Below are positions 40,848 through 50,474 of a stretch of 64,000 nt of DNA, in pieces. Source of the stretch: Maritalea sp049801075 (GTDB lineage: Bacteria > Pseudomonadota > Alphaproteobacteria > Rhizobiales > Devosiaceae); the NCBI RefSeq assembly GCF_049801075.1, contig NZ_JBNAGG010000003.1, forward strand, positions 393,012 through 457,011, given 5' to 3'. Every line of letters begins with the position of its first letter. Positions within the stretch are counted from its first letter, which is position 1. The notes below the pieces were generated by a model. It was not told the origin of the DNA, did not search any database, and was given only the letters and a program-made list of their open reading frames with translations. The translations under genes were made by a program, and so were the position numbers.

Positions 40848-43829
40848 ATGACACGACAAGAACAGAACTCAGCGTTTCTGCTCACTTCTTTTCTCTATGG
40901 CGGCAATGCCGACTATATTGAAGAGCTTTACGCAAAATATCAGGAGAATCCCGCCAGTGTTGACGAGACATGGCGGTCTTTTTTTGCCGAGCTGAAAGAT
41001 AATGCAGAGGATGTGAAGAAAAGCGCCTCTGGTCCTTCATGGGAGCGCACCGACTGGCCGCGCGCTGAGGGCGGCGAATTGGTGGCAGCGCTGGATGGCG
41101 ACTGGAGCCAGTTTGAAGCCAAAGCGGCAAAAGCGGCGAAGGCCACGGCCAAGGCAAATGGGGTGGCGATTGACCCCAGTCAAGTGCAGCAAGCCACACG
41201 CGATTCAATCCATGCCATTATGATGATCCGCGCTTATCGGATGCGTGGTCATTTGCATGCAGATTTGGACCCGCTGAATCTGACAGATCGTGCAGATGCA
41301 CCTGAACTTGACCCCGCCAATTATGGCTTCAGCGAAAAAGATTATGATCGCAAGATCTTCATCGATTACTATCTGGGGCTGGAATATGCCACCATCCCGG
41401 AAATGCTGGAGATTTTGAAGCGGACCTATTGTTCGACTTTCGGCATTGAATTTATGCATATCTCCGATCCAGAAGCCAAAGGCTGGCTGCAGGAGCGGAT
41501 TGAAGGTCCGGACAAAGAGATTGCTTTTACCAAGGAAGGTAAAGTGGCGATTTTGAAAAAACTGATCGAAGCGGAAGGCTTTGAGAAGTTTTTGGACGTG
41601 AAATATACTGGGACCAAGCGGTTCGGCCTTGATGGCGGCGAAGCGCTGATCCCAGCGCTTGAGCAAATCATCAAGCGTGGTGGTGCTTTGGGCGTGAAAG
41701 ACATTGTGTTGGGCATGGCCCACCGCGGTCGTTTGAACGTTTTGACCCAAGTGATGGGCAAAACACACCGCGCTTTGTTCCACGAATTTAAGGGCGGCGC
41801 GCCGCATCCTGATGATGTGGAAGGCTCGGGCGATGTGAAATATCACCTTGGGGCGTCATCCGACCGTGAGTTTGATGGCAACAATGTGCACTTGTCGCTG
41901 ACAGCGAACCCATCTCACTTGGAAATTGTGAACCCAGTTGTGTTGGGCAAATCTCGTGCCAAGCAAGATCAGCACAATGCTGAAGATGGCATTTTTGTAC
42001 CGCCAAAGAAAACCGATCGCTCATCTGTATTGCCATTGCTGTTGCATGGTGATGCGGCCTTTGCGGGCCAGGGTGTTGTCGCAGAATGTTTTGGGTTGTC
42101 TGGTCTTAAAGGCCACCGTACGGGCGGTTCGATCCACTTTGTGATCAACAACCAAATCGGCTTTACAACCGCACCAATGTATTCGCGCTCTTCGCCTTAT
42201 CCAACCGATGTGGCGAAAATGATTGAAGCGCCGGTGTTCCATGTGAATGGCGACGATCCGGAAGCGGTGACGTTTGCGGCCAAGATCGCGATTGAATATC
42301 GCCAGAAATTTAAGAAGCCAGTGGTGATCGACATGATCTGCTACCGTCGCTTTGGCCACAATGAGGGCGATGAGCCGTCATTTACCCAGCCGCAAATGTA
42401 TAAGGCGATCCGCTCGCACAAGACCACGCTGCAAATCTATGCTGATAAGCTGGTGAGCGAAGGGGTGTTGAGCGAGAAGGAAGTGGATCGATTCATTTCT
42501 GATTGGCGCAGCCATTTGGAAGAAGAGTTTTCCGCTGGCGATGAATATAAACCCAACAAGGCCGACTGGCTGGATGGCGCTTGGAAAAACATCAAGCACG
42601 CCGAAGATGGCGCGCGTCGCGGCAATTCTGGCGTGGATGTGGACCGCTTGCGCGAAATCGGCACCAAGATCACCGATATCCCAGAAGGGTTTGAAGCGCA
42701 TAAGACCATTAAGCGTTTCATGAACAACCGGAAGAAAGTGATTGATTCAGGCGAGGGCATTGATTGGGCCCTTGGCGAAGCCTTGGCTTTTGGCTCGTTG
42801 GTGACCGAAGGCCACCCGGTTCGCTTGTCTGGTCAGGATTGCGAGCGCGGTACGTTTTCGCAACGGCACACTGTGCTGCATGATCAGGCAGATGGGCGCA
42901 TGTATACGCCGTTGAACAATATCAAAGACGGTCAAGCTCGCTATGAAGTGATCAACTCCATGCTGTCTGAAGAGGCGGTGCTTGGTTTTGAATATGGCTA
43001 TTCATTGGCTGAGCCAAACGCCCTGACCATCTGGGAAGCGCAGTTTGGTGACTTTGTGAACGGCGCTCAAGTCGTGATCGACCAATTCATTTCGTCCGGC
43101 GAGCGCAAATGGCTGCGGATGTCTGGCTTGGTGATGATGTTGCCGCATGGTTATGAGGGCCAAGGGCCAGAGCACTCTTCTGCTCGTTTGGAGCGCTTTT
43201 TACAGCTTTGTGCGGAAGACAATATGCAAGTGGCGAACTGTACAACTCCGGCCAACTACTTCCATATTTTGCGCCGTCAATTGACCCGCGAATTCCGGAA
43301 GCCGTTGATTTTGATGACACCAAAGAGCCTGTTGCGCCATAAGCGTTGCGTCTCTTCTTTGGAAGAAATGGGCCCGAACTCCACTTTCCACCGTTTGCTG
43401 TGGGATGATGCGGAGACACCGGGCGGTCAAACAGAAATTAAACTGCAATCAGACGATAAGATCCGTCGCGTGGTGCTGTGTTCAGGCAAAGTCTATTACG
43501 ACTTGCTGGAAGATCGTGAAAAGCGCGGCATCGACGATGTTTATCTGATGCGGTTGGAGCAGCTTTATCCGTTCCCAGCAAAAGCATTGCATGATGAGTT
43601 GTCACGCTTCAAAAATGCTGAAATTGTATGGTGTCAGGAAGAGCCGAAAAATATGGGCGCCTGGGCGTTCATTCAGCCTTATGTTGAATGGGTGCTTGAG
43701 CAAATGGATCGTGCTGGTGAACGTCCGCGTTATGTGGGTCGCGCCGCATCTGCATCCACTGCGACAGGTTTGATGCGCAACCATTTGGCGCAGTTGCAGG
43801 CCTTCTTGGATGAAGCTTTTGCCGAATAG
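40848..43829 (+). CDS. sucA: 2-oxoglutarate dehydrogenase E1 component
   Basis: The 993-residue thiamin-diphosphate enzyme decarboxylates 2-oxoglutarate and transfers the succinyl group to the E2 lipoyl arm. The N-terminal tether helix (FLLTSFLYGGNADYIEELYA) binds E2. IVLGMAHRGRLNVLTQVMGK, LLLHGDAAFAGQGVVAECFG (ThDP site) and CYRRFGHNEGDEPSFTQPQM follow. I begin at ATG 40848, after AGG; the open frame extends 20 codons further upstream. It is followed by sucB after 22 bases. Confidence 0.97.
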   Translation: MTRQEQNSAFLLTSFLYGGNADYIEELYAKYQENPASVDETWRSFFAELKDNAEDVKKSASGPSWERTDWPRAEGGELVAALDGDWSQFEAKAAKAAKATAKANGVAIDPSQVQQATRDSIHAIMMIRAYRMRGHLHADLDPLNLTDRADAPELDPANYGFSEKDYDRKIFIDYYLGLEYATIPEMLEILKRTYCSTFGIEFMHISDPEAKGWLQERIEGPDKEIAFTKEGKVAILKKLIEAEGFEKFLDVKYTGTKRFGLDGGEALIPALEQIIKRGGALGVKDIVLGMAHRGRLNVLTQVMGKTHRALFHEFKGGAPHPDDVEGSGDVKYHLGASSDREFDGNNVHLSLTANPSHLEIVNPVVLGKSRAKQDQHNAEDGIFVPPKKTDRSSVLPLLLHGDAAFAGQGVVAECFGLSGLKGHRTGGSIHFVINNQIGFTTAPMYSRSSPYPTDVAKMIEAPVFHVNGDDPEAVTFAAKIAIEYRQKFKKPVVIDMICYRRFGHNEGDEPSFTQPQMYKAIRSHKTTLQIYADKLVSEGVLSEKEVDRFISDWRSHLEEEFSAGDEYKPNKADWLDGAWKNIKHAEDGARRGNSGVDVDRLREIGTKITDIPEGFEAHKTIKRFMNNRKKVIDSGEGIDWALGEALAFGSLVTEGHPVRLSGQDCERGTFSQRHTVLHDQADGRMYTPLNNIKDGQARYEVINSMLSEEAVLGFEYGYSLAEPNALTIWEAQFGDFVNGAQVVIDQFISSGERKWLRMSGLVMMLPHGYEGQGPEHSSARLERFLQLCAEDNMQVANCTTPANYFHILRRQLTREFRKPLILMTPKSLLRHKRCVSSLEEMGPNSTFHRLLWDDAETPGGQTEIKLQSDDKIRRVVLCSGKVYYDLLEDREKRGIDDVYLMRLEQLYPFPAKALHDELSRFKNAEIVWCQEEPKNMGAWAFIQPYVEWVLEQMDRAGERPRYVGRAASASTATGLMRNHLAQLQAFLDEAFAE

Positions 43830-43851
43830 TGCGAATTGATTGGAAAATAAA

Positions 43852-45375
43852 ATGTCCCAAGAAATTAAAGTGCCCACTTTGGGCGAAAGCGTAACAGAGG
43901 CCACAATCGGCCAATGGTTCAAAAAAGTCGGCGATCACGTCAAAACTGATGAGCCAATTGTTGAGTTGGAAACCGATAAGGTGACCATTGAAGTGCCCGC
44001 ACCAAGCGATGGTGTTTTGGAAGCAATTAGCGCCGAAGTGGGAGAAACTGTTGAGGTTGGTGCATTGATTGGCGCCATTGGCGCAAGTGATGGCGCCGCA
44101 CCTCAAGCGCAAGATAATGATGATAATGCCGAGACAAGCGAGGCTTCGATGGCGGACGAAAACAAATCTAGCGGTGACGCTGAAATTATTGAACTTTTGG
44201 TACCAAGCTCCGGCGAATCCGTTGTGGAAGCCGATGTGGGCGAATGGTTCAAAAAAGTTGGCGACAGTGTAGACGCTGACGAAGCTGTGGTTGAATTGGA
44301 AACCGATAAAGCTGCCATGGATGTGCCCGCACCACAGGCTGGCAAAATCGTTGAGATTGTTGCGGAAAGCGGCGAAACCGTTGAGGTCGGTGCTGTGTTG
44401 GCGCGGATCGCGGTTGGCGAAGGCGCGGCAGCGGCAGCGCCTGCACCTGCGGCAGCCCCAGCGGCACCTAGCACCAGCGGAACGGGCGATATGCCTCCCG
44501 CACCATCTGCACAAAAGATGATGACGGAAAAAGGCATTGATGCTGGCGATGTTGATGGCTCTGGCAAGCGTGGCCAAATCTTGAAAGAAGATGTGATGTC
44601 TGCCGTGTCTAATTTGGGTGCAAAGCAAGAAAGCGCGCCGAAAAAGGCAGCTGTTGCTGCTTCGCGTGAAGCGGGTGAAGGCGAGGAGCGGGTGAAAATG
44701 ACCCGGTTGCGCCAAACCATTGCACGCCGCTTGAAAGATGCGCAAAACACAGCTGCCATGTTGACCACCTTTAACGAGGTGGACATGAAGCCGGTGATGG
44801 ATCTGCGCAAATCTTACAAGGAATTGTTTGAGAAAAAGCACGGCGTTAAGCTTGGCTTTATGGGCTTTTTCACCAAAGCGGTTTGCCATGCGTTGAAAGA
44901 AATTCCTGCCGTGAATGCGGAGATTGATGGCACTGACATCATCTATAAAAACTTCGCACATATTGGCGTTGCTGTGGGCACAGACAAGGGCTTGGTTGTG
45001 CCTGTTGTGCGCGATGCAGACCAGATGTCGATTGCTGAGATTGAGCAAGAAATTGGCCGCTTGGGTGTTGCTGCACGTGATGGCGACCTTTCAATGGCGG
45101 ACATGCAGGGCGGTACATTCACCATCTCAAATGGTGGTGTTTATGGCTCCTTGATGTCGACCCCAATTTTGAACGCACCACAATCTGGCATTTTGGGGAT
45201 GCACAAAATTCAGGAACGGCCTGTTGTGGAAAATGGTCAAATCGTCATTAAGCCAATGATGTATCTGGCGCTATCTTATGACCACCGGATTGTTGATGGC
45301 AAAGAAGCCGTAACCTTCTTGGTACGTTTGAAAGAAAGCTTGGAAGATCCACAGCGTTTGGTGCTTGATCTTTAA
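43852..45375 (+). CDS. sucB: 2-oxoglutarate dehydrogenase E2 component with two lipoyl domains
   Basis: Dihydrolipoamide succinyltransferase of 507 residues. It has two lipoyl domains, at about 2-78 and 109-185, with the modified lysines at about K43 and K153 (both in ELETDK). An Ala/Pro linker follows (about 190-220), then an E1/E3-binding domain near 225-260 (PPAPSAQKMMTEKGIDAGDV) and the catalytic acyltransferase domain with SYDHRIVDGKEAV (about H478). Many bacterial SucB proteins carry one lipoyl domain and are near 400 residues; two-domain forms are known in some alphaproteobacteria. The ATG is 22 bases after sucA. Confidence 0.96.
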   Translation: MSQEIKVPTLGESVTEATIGQWFKKVGDHVKTDEPIVELETDKVTIEVPAPSDGVLEAISAEVGETVEVGALIGAIGASDGAAPQAQDNDDNAETSEASMADENKSSGDAEIIELLVPSSGESVVEADVGEWFKKVGDSVDADEAVVELETDKAAMDVPAPQAGKIVEIVAESGETVEVGAVLARIAVGEGAAAAAPAPAAAPAAPSTSGTGDMPPAPSAQKMMTEKGIDAGDVDGSGKRGQILKEDVMSAVSNLGAKQESAPKKAAVAASREAGEGEERVKMTRLRQTIARRLKDAQNTAAMLTTFNEVDMKPVMDLRKSYKELFEKKHGVKLGFMGFFTKAVCHALKEIPAVNAEIDGTDIIYKNFAHIGVAVGTDKGLVVPVVRDADQMSIAEIEQEIGRLGVAARDGDLSMADMQGGTFTISNGGVYGSLMSTPILNAPQSGILGMHKIQERPVVENGQIVIKPMMYLALSYDHRIVDGKEAVTFLVRLKESLEDPQRLVLDL

Positions 45376-45406
45376 GGCTTTGTGCCAACCCAAAGGATAG
45401 CCCAAC

Positions 45407-45814
45407 ATGTCAGTTGAATTGACATTGTTGATTTGGAGCACGGTGGTGGCCATCATCTATGTCACCACCCAAAGCTTTCTATTCAAAGCGCAGGTTGGCA
45501 ACCGCTATACAATCACCGCGCGGGACGAAGAAATTGTCCCGACCGGTTTGGCTGGCCGGGCCAACCGCGCGCTGAGAAACTTTGTTGAAACCTACCCGAT
45601 TTTTATCGCGCTGGTTTTGGCGATCGAGTTGCTCTCTGCCAGCAATGGGTTTTCGGTGGTGGGTGCACATATTTATTTCTGGGCACGGGTTTTGTTTTTG
45701 CCAGCCTATTTGATTGGCACGCCATATGTGCGGACCTTTATCTGGAAATTCAGTGCACTTGGATTGGTATTGATGATGCAACCTTTGTTTGTTGCCATGT
45801 TCTGGGGAAACTAA
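45407..45814 (+). CDS. MAPEG family membrane protein
   Basis: The 135-residue protein has four predicted helices and the MAPEG-like segment LAGRANRALRNFVETYPIFI followed by ELLSASNGFSVVGAHIYFWA and RVLFLPAYLIG. MAPEG proteins include glutathione transferases and related membrane enzymes; bacterial members are mostly uncharacterised. It starts 31 bases after sucB and shares one base with the LysE gene (TAATG). Confidence 0.88.
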   Translation: MSVELTLLIWSTVVAIIYVTTQSFLFKAQVGNRYTITARDEEIVPTGLAGRANRALRNFVETYPIFIALVLAIELLSASNGFSVVGAHIYFWARVLFLPAYLIGTPYVRTFIWKFSALGLVLMMQPLFVAMFWGN

Positions 45815-46446
45815 TGGACGCCTATTGGATCGAATTTTTGGGACTTATGGCGGTTTTCGGCTTGGCGGCGATTATGCCGGGCATCGATTTCACCATGGTT
45901 TTGCGCCAATCCATCGCCAATGGTCGCAAGGCAGGCATCTTCACCAGTCTTGGTATTGCATCGGCTGTGTTTGTGCATGCGACCTACACTATTCTGGGTG
46001 TCGGCTTGATCATTTCCCAATCTATTTTGGCCTTCAACATTATCCGGTTCTTGGGCGCGGCCTATTTGCTTTACTTGGGCATTCAGTCTTTGCGTGCGCC
46101 CGCGCCAGAGCCAGCCAAAATGGATGTATCTCATATTGATACCAGCCAAAGCATCTTTAAGAGTTTTGGCATCGGGTTTTTGACCAATCTGCTGAACCCC
46201 AAGGCCACGATCTTTTTCGTATCCGTGTTCACCACTTTGGTGAGCCTATCTACACCGATCCACATTCAATTTAGCTATGTGGGGGCGATGGCCTTTGTAT
46301 TGTTCAGCTGGTTTTCGCTGGTGGCGATTTTTTTCACGACCCCGAGGGTGCGTGCAGGGTTTTACGCCATGGGCAAATGGTTTAACCGCGCCACGGGTGC
46401 TGTATTGATTGGCATGGCCGCAAAAGTGGCCCTGACCCAACGATAG
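45814..46446 (+). CDS. LysE/RhtB family exporter
   Basis: The 210-residue protein has about six helices. The pattern AAIMPGIDFTMVLRQSIANG, with RKAGIFTSLGIASAVFVHAT and GIGFLTNLLNPKATIFFVSV, is characteristic of LysE-type amino acid exporters. Substrate cannot be told. Its ATG overlaps the MAPEG stop by one base, and lpd begins 57 bases after its end, so it is probably carried within the TCA transcript. Confidence 0.9.
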   Translation: MDAYWIEFLGLMAVFGLAAIMPGIDFTMVLRQSIANGRKAGIFTSLGIASAVFVHATYTILGVGLIISQSILAFNIIRFLGAAYLLYLGIQSLRAPAPEPAKMDVSHIDTSQSIFKSFGIGFLTNLLNPKATIFFVSVFTTLVSLSTPIHIQFSYVGAMAFVLFSWFSLVAIFFTTPRVRAGFYAMGKWFNRATGAVLIGMAAKVALTQR

Positions 46447-46503
46447 AAATGAAGAAGACGAGCAAGATCGTCTCCAAAAGGGTTTAATATAAGAGAGGCA
46501 TTT

Positions 46504-47910
46504 ATGTCAGAACAATTTGATCTCACTATCATCGGCACCGGCCCTGGCGGCTATGTTTGTGCCATTCGCGCAGCGCAATTGGGGCTGAAAGTTGCGGTTG
46601 TTGAAAAACGCAAAACCCATGGCGGCACATGCTTGAACATCGGTTGTATCCCTTCAAAAGCTTTGTTGCACGCCTCGGAGCTTTATGAAGAAGCTGGCCA
46701 CAATTTCTCGAAATTGGGCATTGCAGTGGAAGGGTTGAATGTTGATTTGGCAGGGATGCTGAAGCACAAAGATGACACGGTGAACAGCAACACTTCTGGC
46801 ATCGAATTTTTGTTTAAGAAAAACAAAATCACTGCATTCCATGGCTGGGGCAGCATTGAAGCGCCGGGCAAGGTGAAAGTGACTGCAGACGATGGGGCTA
46901 CCCAAACAATCGAAAGCAAAAACATCGTTATTGCGACCGGTTCAGATTCAGCAAACTTGCCGGGCATTGAGATTGATGAAAAGCGCGTCGTGACCTCAAC
47001 GGGTGCACTTGATCTTGAAACTGTACCAGAAAAAATGATCGTTGTGGGCGCGGGCGTGATTGGCCTTGAGCTTGGCTCTGTTTGGTCACGTTTGGGCGCA
47101 GAAGTCACTGTGGTTGAATTTTTGGACCGCATTTTGCCGGGCATGGACGGGGAAGTGGCGAAAAACTTCCAACGCACGCTGAAAAAGCAGGGCTTCAAAT
47201 TCAAGCTTTCCACCAAAGTGACCAATGTGGACAATTCAGGTGACAGCTTGAAAGTGACCGTTGAGCCAGCTGCTGGCGGCGATGCTGAAGAGCTGGATGC
47301 CGACGTTGTGTTGGTGGCAATTGGCCGTACGCCATACACTAAAGGCCTTGGCCTTGAAGAAGCAGGTGTTGAGCTGGATGAACGCCGCCGCGTGAAAATC
47401 GACAACCATTACAAAACCAATGTTGATGGCATTTATGCCATTGGTGATGTAGTTGTTGGCCCAATGTTGGCGCACAAAGCGGAAGATGAAGGCGTGGCCA
47501 TTGCTGAAATTTTGGCAGGCCAAGCTGGTCATGTGAATTATGATGTGATCCCTGGCGTTGTGTATACCAGCCCAGAAGTGGCTTCTGTCGGCAAGACCGA
47601 AGAAGAAGTGAAAGATGCGGGCATCGACTATAAGATCGGCAAATTCCAATTCACCGCCAATGGCCGGGCGAAAGCCATGTTGTCGACTGATGGTTTTGTA
47701 AAAATCATTGCTGACAAAAACACCGACCGCGTGTTGGGCGCTCATATTGTGGGCAAAGGCGCAGGCGAGATGATCCACGAGCTTGCTGTTTTGATGGAAT
47801 TTGGTGGTTCTGCTGAAGATTTGGCGCGCACCTGCCACGCTCACCCCACCATGTCAGAAGCCGTGCGCGAAGCCGCCCTTGGCTGTGGTGATGGTACGAT
47901 TCATATGTAA
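46504..47910 (+). CDS. lpdA: Dihydrolipoyl dehydrogenase (E3)
   Basis: E3 (468 residues) reoxidises the lipoyl arms with FAD and NAD+. It begins FDLTIIGTGPGGYVCAIRAA. The redox cysteine pair lies in GGTCLNIGCIPSKALLH. The NAD fold is IVVGAGVIGLELGSVWSRLG, and the C-terminal HAHPTMSEAVREAAL supplies the catalytic His-Glu pair. AGAGAGG precedes the ATG. It serves the SucAB complex upstream, with two membrane-protein genes between. A strong terminator follows. Confidence 0.97.
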   Translation: MSEQFDLTIIGTGPGGYVCAIRAAQLGLKVAVVEKRKTHGGTCLNIGCIPSKALLHASELYEEAGHNFSKLGIAVEGLNVDLAGMLKHKDDTVNSNTSGIEFLFKKNKITAFHGWGSIEAPGKVKVTADDGATQTIESKNIVIATGSDSANLPGIEIDEKRVVTSTGALDLETVPEKMIVVGAGVIGLELGSVWSRLGAEVTVVEFLDRILPGMDGEVAKNFQRTLKKQGFKFKLSTKVTNVDNSGDSLKVTVEPAAGGDAEELDADVVLVAIGRTPYTKGLGLEEAGVELDERRRVKIDNHYKTNVDGIYAIGDVVVGPMLAHKAEDEGVAIAEILAGQAGHVNYDVIPGVVYTSPEVASVGKTEEEVKDAGIDYKIGKFQFTANGRAKAMLSTDGFVKIIADKNTDRVLGAHIVGKGAGEMIHELAVLMEFGGSAEDLARTCHAHPTMSEAVREAALGCGDGTIHM

Positions 47911-47955
47911 GCTTTTGAATCGGATTGTGCCTTTGGTGCAAATCGATAAAAATTT

Positions 47956-47987
47956 ACCGCCGGACCTTAATGGTTCGGCGGTTTTTA
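47956..47987 (+). terminator. Rho-independent terminator after lpdA
   Basis: ACCGCCGGACC (47956-47966) pairs with GGTTCGGCGGT (47972-47982), an 11-bp stem with one wobble pair, loop TTAAT, followed by TTTTATTT. It closes the mdh-to-lpd block. Confidence 0.9.
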
Positions 47988-48017
47988 TTTGGACGCAAGT
48001 TCCGGCCCGTTCTTTGG

Positions 48018-48299
48018 CTATCTGCGAAACCGAAGGATCGGGATTGCTGGAATAGTCGACAAAAGGCCACCAACCACGCCGCAAATTACAACAATCGACC
48101 AATCCATTTTTGCGTTCGGTGGTGCGTCGAAATTGATGAATAGCATGTAGGCCGTGCCAAGAAGCACCTGCAACAAAACCACTGAGGATACGCTTCTGAA
48201 CAGAGTTGAACTCGGGGCAAATAAGAGACCTATGCGCACAATAATGGCTCCGATTGTGGCCGCTATAGCAGCATAAACACATAGAACAACTAAGAGCAT
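48018..48299 (-). CDS. Small membrane protein, unknown
   Basis: The 93-residue protein has three hydrophobic segments (about 2-26, 36-55 and 68-86) and an RFRR ending, suggesting an inner-membrane protein with a cytoplasmic C-terminus. I do not recognise it. The start ATG has only a weak GGA upstream. It lies downstream of the TraB/GumN gene on the same strand, with 32 bases between, so it may be the second gene of that transcript. Confidence 0.55.
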   Translation of the reverse strand: MLLVVLCVYAAIAATIGAIIVRIGLLFAPSSTLFRSVSSVVLLQVLLGTAYMLFINFDAPPNAKMDWSIVVICGVVGGLLSTIPAIPILRFRR

Positions 48300-48331
48300 C
48301 GCAGGTCCATCACTTCGGTGGCTGGCATTAA

Positions 48332-49339
48332 TCAGCGTTCCAATGGAATGCGACGGACGCCGAAGCCGTAATTGCGGAGGCCTTCAATTAGGCCCGTGTC
48401 GCCGATGAGGTGCAGGGCGCCAACGGCGACGAAGGTGGATTGTTCGTCCATCAGCTGACCGGCATTTTCGACCATTAGTTCATTGCGGGCGTCCAGCAAG
48501 GCTTCTTGGAACTCCGCCCAATCATCATCTCGGCCTTCATATTGACTGGTATAATGCAACTGCACCGGGATGATCATGCCGATCTGTTCTTTGAGATAAA
48601 GCTCATTCATGGTTTGCAGCACCGCATCATAAATGCCTTCCTCATAAAGGCGGGCAACATCTTCGATGGAACGAATAAACATTTGCTCATTGATGGATGA
48701 GATGGCTTCAAGTTGGCTCTCAATGGTTTCCAAGCTGACGACGGGAATGTCTTTTGACTTGGCCAATTCGATCAAACGTGCATCTAAAACCTGTGCGGTG
48801 GGGCCGCCCCATTCCATATCGCATTTGGTGAAAGAAAGACTGGACGCCCCAATCCAAGGTTGGAGTGGCGCGAGCATATCAAAGTCCATGCCCAACTCGT
48901 TCAAATAAGCATCAACAGCGGCAACTGTTTCTGACGATAGATCGTCAGCCAAGCTTTCGCCTTGAGGTTGCAGGATCAGTTGCGGGCTTTTGCCAATTAC
49001 GGCGCCGACGGCGCTCGGGTCGTCAGCACTTTCAATTTCAACCGCGACCACGTCTGCGCTTTCTAACGCGGCTTGCACATTTGCGGGCAGATCCAAAACA
49101 CGAGGGTCGGCTTTGTGCAGGGTGCCAAACACATATGATTTGAAGTCCATATCTTCGTGATAGACTTCCCAGAACACACCTTCCGGGTTGGCATATTGTG
49201 CGGCTTCCGCTTTCAACTCTTCATAGGTTGCAGGATCGTTTTGCTGCAGTTCGGCGACTAGATTTCTGGTGTCGCACGCGGCATAGCTGACGCTGGCGGA
49301 GAGGCTGAGCAAAAGGCTGGAAAGAATAATCTTTTTCAT
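48332..49339 (-). CDS. TraB/GumN family exported protein
   Basis: The 335-residue protein has a signal peptide (KKIILSSLLLSLSASVSYA, cleavage after YAA or SYA). Its main part has the TraB/GumN features YVFGTLHKADPRVLDL, VVAVEIESAD and, near the C-terminus, STFVAVGALHLIGDTGLIEG. Members are thought to be metalloprotease-like (Tiki fold) with conserved GxxH and GALH motifs. The periplasmic role is unknown. It follows the DMT transporter gene on the same strand, 45 bases downstream. Confidence 0.88.
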   Translation of the reverse strand: MKKIILSSLLLSLSASVSYAACDTRNLVAELQQNDPATYEELKAEAAQYANPEGVFWEVYHEDMDFKSYVFGTLHKADPRVLDLPANVQAALESADVVAVEIESADDPSAVGAVIGKSPQLILQPQGESLADDLSSETVAAVDAYLNELGMDFDMLAPLQPWIGASSLSFTKCDMEWGGPTAQVLDARLIELAKSKDIPVVSLETIESQLEAISSINEQMFIRSIEDVARLYEEGIYDAVLQTMNELYLKEQIGMIIPVQLHYTSQYEGRDDDWAEFQEALLDARNELMVENAGQLMDEQSTFVAVGALHLIGDTGLIEGLRNYGFGVRRIPLER

Positions 49340-49384
49340 AAATTCAACTTTGTTTGAGCAGTGAACGGGCAGAATGCCGTTACA

Positions 49385-50350
49385 TTATGGCTGTTTTTTG
49401 AGTTGAGCGGCGCCTGCGGGCAGTTTTTGTGCGCGATGATCCATATGGGTGAACAGCAGCACACCACACAAAACAAGCGCCGCGCCAAAGCCGTGATAAA
49501 GCGAAAAGGGTTCGCCCAAAATGGTGATGGCAAGCACAATGGTGACGATGGTCGACACATTGCCCAGCACCGCAGTGGGTTCCGGCCCCACCATGCCGAT
49601 TGAAATGGCAATCAAATAGGCCGGCGCGACGGTTGAGATGGTGCCGATGGCCAGCATCAGCCACATGGCCTTTTGCGACAAGATGAGATCAGCAAATTCG
49701 TGAGTGGCCAGAAAATGCAGGATAACCATGCCGCCAGCGGCGCTCATGGCGATGGACGTGAAGAGGCGTGCGCCCACTTGGTCAATCAATGGCTTGGCCA
49801 GTAACTGATAAATAGCAAAGGCCAACGCAGCGCCCAGCACCAGCAATGCGCCGATCACGGTGTTTTGCCCTTCAAGCTGGATATCATGCGCAAAGATGAT
49901 CGCCAGGCCACCATAAGAAACGCCCAAGGCGATCATGGCGGCGGCGCTGATTTTGCGGCGCTGCCAAAGGGCACCAATGACCACCACAAAAATGGGGTAG
50001 GTGAGCAGAATCAGCCGATCAAATTGGGCGGAGATGTAATTGAGACCTGCGAAATCCAGATAAGAGGCGACATAATAGCCGATAATGCCGACGGCGCAGA
50101 TTTTAGCCGTGATGCGCCAGTTTAGGACCGACTGGCCGCCATTGGCGGCCTTTTGCTTGCGATAGCCGAAATAGCCAATCACGGCAAAAAACGGCACTGC
50201 GATGATCATCCGCCAAGTGAGGGTGGTTACCGCATCCACATTTTCCAAGAGGGCGAGCTTGATCACGATGCCTTTGGTGGAAAAAAAGCTGGCGCCTAAA
50301 GCACCAATAAAATAGCCCAACAAACGATTGGGCGCGGCAGATGACGACAT
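49385..50350 (-). CDS. DMT-superfamily transporter (EamA type)
   Basis: The 321-residue protein has ten hydrophobic helices in two EamA repeats. GALGASFFSTKGIVIKLAL begins the first repeat and GALLVLGAALAFAIYQLLAK the second. It is likely an inner-membrane exporter of metabolites or amino acids; substrate unknown. I use the ATG at 50350; a TTG three codons earlier is possible. AAGG lies 10 bases upstream. Confidence 0.88.
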   Translation of the reverse strand: MSSSAAPNRLLGYFIGALGASFFSTKGIVIKLALLENVDAVTTLTWRMIIAVPFFAVIGYFGYRKQKAANGGQSVLNWRITAKICAVGIIGYYVASYLDFAGLNYISAQFDRLILLTYPIFVVVIGALWQRRKISAAAMIALGVSYGGLAIIFAHDIQLEGQNTVIGALLVLGAALAFAIYQLLAKPLIDQVGARLFTSIAMSAAGGMVILHFLATHEFADLILSQKAMWLMLAIGTISTVAPAYLIAISIGMVGPEPTAVLGNVSTIVTIVLAITILGEPFSLYHGFGAALVLCGVLLFTHMDHRAQKLPAGAAQLKKQP

Positions 50351-50474
50351 GGGGGACAAACCTTGGCTGGATGTGCTGTTGCGATCACAACAGATTTAAC
50401 CCGTGAAGTAAATGCCTCGAACGGCGGCGTGGCAAGTCGGGTTTTTGGTGCAGCGTCCAGTTAAGTGCGGTTTG

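Noticed and set aside
43669..45048. A long open frame (459 codons) on the minus strand opposite sucA end and sucB
   Set aside because: It is rich in His, Phe and Cys with no family pattern and lies antisense to a clear E2 gene; it results from the codon bias of the real gene. Similar antisense frames opposite the chemoreceptors and sucD were dropped for the same reason.
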